From positions 23,089,434 to 23,153,433 of the forward strand of contig OY987227.1 of assembly GCA_963920705.1 (NCBI GenBank): a stretch of DNA of 64,000 nucleotides, in the 5' to 3' direction. The stretch comes from Odiellus spinosus. Taxonomy: Eukaryota; Arthropoda; Arachnida; Opiliones; Phalangiidae. How positions within the stretch are numbered: the stretch's first letter is position 1; each line of letters begins with the position of its first letter. Made by a program: the position numbers and the translations under genes. Below the pieces are notes generated by a model. It was not told the DNA's origin. It ran no database searches and saw nothing but the letters and a program-made list of their open reading frames with translations. This document shows positions 51,401 through 57,400 of this stretch, one piece after another.

Positions 51401-54400
51401 AGGACGCCAAACAGTTTCAAGAGCAATGGGAGGCCTATCAAGCCTCTAGAGTTGCTATGGAAGCTTTTGTTTTGGAACAAGAACAGCAGTACGTCGCGTC
51501 TTCGAACCCCGTGACTCATTTGGATCAAATAGCTTTGAATCTCACCATCCTTCAAGATTCTTTGAGACAGTTCGAGGAAACCCGCCAACTCCTGAACAAT
51601 TTCAACTCAGCCAGCTCTGACGTCTTGACCATGAGCAATTTACAACTACAGGTACAATTGACTAACGAATCGGAGGAAGCTAACCGTAGATGGATGTTGA
51701 CGGAGACCAACTTGAGAACTTTGTTGCGTCGCTATCAAGACTTCTGTTCAAACTGGAGTACTTATGAGTCTCAGATGTACACTGTGGAAACGTGGATTAA
51801 CGACGTTAGTTTACAACTTCGGCACGCAGTCTCCACTTCGGAAGAACTGGAAATGCTAGAACGTGACGGTTCAACCACCGAACAAGAATTGTTATTGGCG
51901 GTTGCGAATCGCGAGGAGATGAACGAGTCAGAATTATTGGGAAGCGCAGCCTCTAGAGAGCTGGATACCCGAATTCGCGGGGCTCAGAGAAGCTTGAATC
52001 GAATCAGAAATATTCTTCAGAGGAAGTTGATAGAGTCACGAAATATGGACCAAAAACACGCAAGCTGGGTAGAAGATCTCGGACACGTTGAAGAGAGCTT
52101 AAGCAAAATCGAGCCTTTATTAAATATATCGATCCCAGAGACATCCAACGACATTATCAACGAAATTGAAGAGGTGGATAAGGCTATGTTTACTATGGCA
52201 GAAAATCAAGCCAACCTCTTTCTTCTTAAGGATATGTTGTCTCGACAACGTCAACCCGACTCTTCTTTAGTTACCAGAGTGTCTGATCTACTCTCCCGTT
52301 GGAGACGCTCTAGGAATAGCGTAGGCGAACGTTACCAGACTTTAGTAGTGACTATTGATTCTACGGCATCGCCTAACATTCTCACCAAATGTCAAATGCT
52401 GATGAATATACTTAACAGGGTTAACAAGACTCTAAGTCGACAATTGCCAAGTCACTACGGAGACGCTCTAAGAGATTTAAGTTATTTGCAGGTATAATCA
52501 ATTTGTTTTATCGAGAACTAACATGTCAATGAATATTACAGTCAGGGAATTTGTGAGTTGGGACGGGGAACCCAGTTTTAAAATGTCACTCTGACGTCAC
52601 ATAACAATAATGAAGTAACTTTCATTCCGGTTTTGTGCCGCCAATGTGAGGTTTTAGAAAAAAAAAACGTCGACCTAGCATCAATCTCTTTAAAGGGAGT
52701 ATAAAGCTCTGGCCCGCGGTGGACTTATAGCTTGATATTCCTATCATTACGTCTAACAAATGTTCTCGAAAATCGGCTCGTATTACATTAGGAAATAAGT
52801 AGTTTCGCGCGTTCGAAGAAGATTTTTCGATTTGGTTTATACTCCCTTTAAGATATGTTTATGAAATGGTTGCTGAACCGCAGCGGTAAATTAAAGAAGG
52901 AAACCAGTATATAACAATAATTTGACATACAAAATGCCGCATTTCAATATGAAGAAAAACATTAAGGTTTTATTATTACGTATGAAAACATTTTAAAACG
53001 TTAGATTTAGTTTTTTAAAATACCGACATGTGAGCCATTATTTCGCTTAAATACGTAACGTGATATTTTATACATTGATGCAAAATCTGGTAATATTATC
53101 GATCAATTTCAAAAATTAGAAAAGGCCGCTGTTGAATTAGTGCATTACTTGAGCTTTAGCTGGCCATGAGGTGTAAGAAGGTGGAATAACATGCCTTCGA
53201 TTACCTGAGCAAGATGTCTTCCTCCAAACTAAAAAATATTCTGTAGAGGTTTTTCTACGTTTTGAAACATGTCATTTTCATAAGATGAAATTATTTATAG
53301 TGTTCCTTCCTTTAAAGTGAGGCTGTCACGAACGCTTCACGAGCTCCAAATATAATTCGGAAATATTGTTAAAAAAACTATTCAATTTATATACTCATAT
53401 GCCCCAAAAAACTAAGCAATAATTAATATTTCGTAGTCGCCCCCTTCGAAGTTTTTAAAACTACTTTTGTAAATACTTATCTGTTTAGAGCCTTCAGTTC
53501 ATTCGCGCGGGTTCTGGCACATAATACGGTTACTTTCGCGAGGTCTGTTTCGTGAAAATACTTAAGCTAGAAAGTCTTACCATTCTTATGAAAGTTATCG
53601 TTAATTACAGTCCAGAAACAAAACTGAGTCAAATATCGGAAAAAATAATTTAACATAAATATACATTTTGGGATTTTAATTTTTAAGTTTCTTTTGAACG
53701 CGTCAACCCAGAGATAAAAAATTTAGAATATGGGATTTTAAGTATGAAAAAATTAAAAGAATTGTCCATTGGTCTTCAAAAGAAATAGTGTCAGCCTCAC
53801 TTTAATACAAAATATCTCAAAACTGCTCTCTTTTAAACGTTATTAGTTACTGTTATAGTTAAAATATTAATGTCTTTCTTTTTGCTATAATAAAGGTCTT
53901 GGAATTTATTTTCAATTGTCACGCCCCAATAATGCGATCCCTCATTAAAGAAGGCAACGCACTACTGTCCAATATGGAGTCGGAAGACAATAAAAAAGCC
54001 TTAGCAGATTCATTGTTACGTTTACCGGAAGAATGGTCGACAACGGAAACAATGTTGGTTTGGAGACTAGAATTGCTTCTCAGAATAATCAAATGGTGGC
54101 AAACGTACTTAATGGCGCAACAGAAATTTACTTTTTGGATTTCGTACGTAGAAACGACGAAAGAGGATCTAATCGGCCATGATAACGCCGTTACTTTGGG
54201 TCGAATTGAGGAAGAATTAGTTCAAATCGAGGTAAGATTCAAATAGACAAATTGGGAATCCAAATTATCCATATTCGCATCGAATTCTCTTGATCTCGGA
54301 GCGTATGTAATTCTCCCGTTTGGTTATATAGGAGCTGTTGCGAGAGTGTGAAGCGAAAGAAGAACTAAGCGTTGACTTAAATGAAGCCGGTGCTGTGCTA

Positions 54401-57400
54401 GCAATAGTTTTGGACGATCAGTGTATGGAAAATCTCGAATCTAACCAGTTAGCTTTACGAGAGAAGTTGTCGTCCCTAATCAATCAGTTAAGGGAAAAAG
54501 GCGAAGCGTTGCGTGCCTTAAAATTACAACGAGACGATCTGGAGAGTAATATGTCGGAGGTTGAGAACAACGTCCAACGGTTGGGTGAAAGACTGAAGAC
54601 TCCCTCGCTTCCAGCCAACCTCAAGGAAGAGATGGAAAAATGCTTTCAAGAGAAGGAGAAACTCACTCAAATCCATTGCACTCTTTTGAACCTGGAACGG
54701 GACTCGTCCAAGCTCGAGAGTTCCATCAGCGTCGACGATACCAGCTGCATCCGATCGCGTCTCGATCGTTTGTACGAGCTATGGTCGAGTTCCTTCCACC
54801 AACTTAGATTGATATCGGAACGTTTGACGAAAGATCTCGCGGAACGCGACATGATGACCAGTGACTGCGCAGTTTTGGAACGCTGGATCAAACGTTTCTC
54901 AGAAAAACTCGAACAAGCGGAAGGTTTGGAATCAGACGCTCGACAAAAAGCATTGGAACATGTTAGTATTCACATTTTACCCGGACACCGCGTAATAAAT
55001 AGGAGGCTCAATATTATAATTATTTTTTAAGGACTTGCAACCGGAAATAGAAGACAAGACTGACGTGTACGAACAAGTGATTGAGAGAGGGAATCGAATC
55101 TTAAAAAACTTTGCCGATAGTGAGGACGCCGTATCAGTTCAGTCCACCCTCGAGGAGATTAACTCTTCTTGGAATCAATTGAACGATCGGTTGAAAATCA
55201 GCGTCGAATCGGTTAAAGGACTAAAGGACGCTTGCGAAGATATTGAGGTTAAACTTTCTGAGATTCGTTTGTTCTTAGAAGAAACAGAGAGGACGTTGCA
55301 AGGCGAAATTTCGTTTTCGGAATGCACCGAAGAAGAAGCGAATAATCTCGTTTCCCTGGCTCAGGTATGATCGACGCTACACCACGATTAAATATTAATA
55401 ATTGTAATTGAACTATTATCACGGTACGCATTTAATAGCAAATTCAAGATCAAGTCGGAAGTCGGGGCGAGTTATTGGCCGATTTGGAATATCAACTAAA
55501 TGAATTGAAAAAGAAATATCAAGGCGATTCCCAAATTTACACTGTAGAAAGAAGCCTCAATGATACCAAATCGAAATACGAGTCCGTCTTGACCTTAAGT
55601 AGCCATAAGTTATTCAGGTACGATAATAGTAATTATTTTATTGTTTTAATACGTAAATTAAATGTAATATATTAATTTTACAAACATCCATTGCTTGTTT
55701 GTAGAATAAGGGACATCTGGACAAAGTTAAAAATTACAATGGAATCTTTAGAAAAATTGGAAAAGTGGTTAGTTGAGAAGGAAGAAGAAAGTTTAGATCC
55801 TAAATCAGACGCCTCTTTGCATTCTATGGACGTTATGAGAGAGGAATTGAAAAAATACGAGGTAATGGAAGTAAAAAAAAAATAACGCTTAATATCAGTT
55901 AATGCCCATATGTCGTAGAAAATCAGATCCTCTAGTATATGCTGCCTTGATTTGCTGAAAACGTTCAAAAGCAGTCACCTTTGTTATTTCTTTAATATTT
56001 ACTTGCGCGTTCTGAAAAACCTAGGTGAAATAGTTAATCTTGTAATATTATTAAACTAATTAACGCGACTGCTATTTCATAGTAAATCTTAGTTTTTCAT
56101 ACTGACACTTTATTATCCGTTTCAGTCGTTGTGCCATTCCGTTCAAGACAACGCTTCTCTTCTGGAAGACGCGTCGAATTGTTATCGGGACTTGACCAGA
56201 AGCGCCGGGGTCATCGCATTTTTAGTGCGTGGCCGTTTTCGTGCAGCAAATTCTAGATGGGATGAACTATTCCAGAGAATCCAAACCATTTTGGAGAGTC
56301 TTAGACATAATCTCGAGGTACGGGACGAGTACGAGAACCAGCGAGAAAATCTTATGCTTTGGTTGGCTGAAATTGACCTGAACTTGACTAAAACGGAACA
56401 CGACATCGAAGTTGACGTCGAGAGTAAAATCAAAGTTTTGGAAAAGTGCCTATTCGAGATGGAGAACAACGACTGCAAGCTGCGCTTCTTAGAAACGAGT
56501 GCCTTGTACCTCATTGAGCGTGGTTCTTCCACGGATTCGGAAGATGTTCAAAATAAGTTGAAAGAGGTTCAACTTTACTGGGAGGAGTTGAGCCGAAGGT
56601 TGATGGACGATATCGAGAAGTTTAAGGTAAGAATTTTGTTTTCTTACTTTTCGAATCGGAGTTATTTTTAATTAGTTTTGATTATCGATTTTTTCGCTCT
56701 TTACTGGGTTTAATTAATTTATAATCTATCTTGTACTTCTAGCTAATCGAATCAGAAGTAGATAAACTTAAGGTTGAAAAAATTCAAAAGGAAATAGCCC
56801 ACGTACCACTGCTTAAAACCCAAAGTTCCTCTTCGTCAACTGCTTTCCCTTCTTCCGATATGACTGACGCCGATAGCCTAACATCCCAAATGGAAGGTGC
56901 CGAGGAACCGTCTTCGCAGGCTACGGACGAGAGTAGTCTAGTTCGCGAATTTAAATCGGCCCTAGAAGAAGCGCGTGAACGCTTGGATGTTTTGGAGCAA
57001 ATGTTACGGTGCCCAACCCCTCCAACCCTTACCCTGGAAGACGACTCGTCATTCGGAGACTACGTGAGTCATTTTATAACCATAACCACAGTAAATAAAA
57101 TAATTATGGTCTAATCTCATTTTATTTCCTTAGAACCGATTATTAGCGGCTTGTCATTCAACCATGGATGTAGTTCAACATCTGGACGAGTCTGTCAAAG
57201 AACGAGATTCAAACTCCCCTATATTTCAAGAAACGACGCGAGGTAGCTTCCTGTCTCAATTGTTAGCTGTAAAATGGGTATTTACGAATTCTCGATTTTT
57301 TATTTTAGAAATAATATCGCTGTGGAGAAAGTTACAAAAGGAAGCCATTGAGAAAGAACGTCGCATTCGCGCGACGGAATGTCGTTGGCATACTCTTTTG

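Larger units (their letters stand above)
52492..53895 (+). other. Intron, 1,404 bp, with two TTAA-flanked elements
   Basis: Contains the mini-elements at 52694-52847 and 53316-53801. Acceptor ataataaag. No exon seen. Confidence 0.7.

Noticed and set aside
57243..57308. Read-through of the 66-bp intron between exons 53 and 54 as coding
   Set aside because: It stays open but encodes hydrophobic, non-heptad residues; GTAGCT...TATTTTAG gives a proper intron with matching phase 1.
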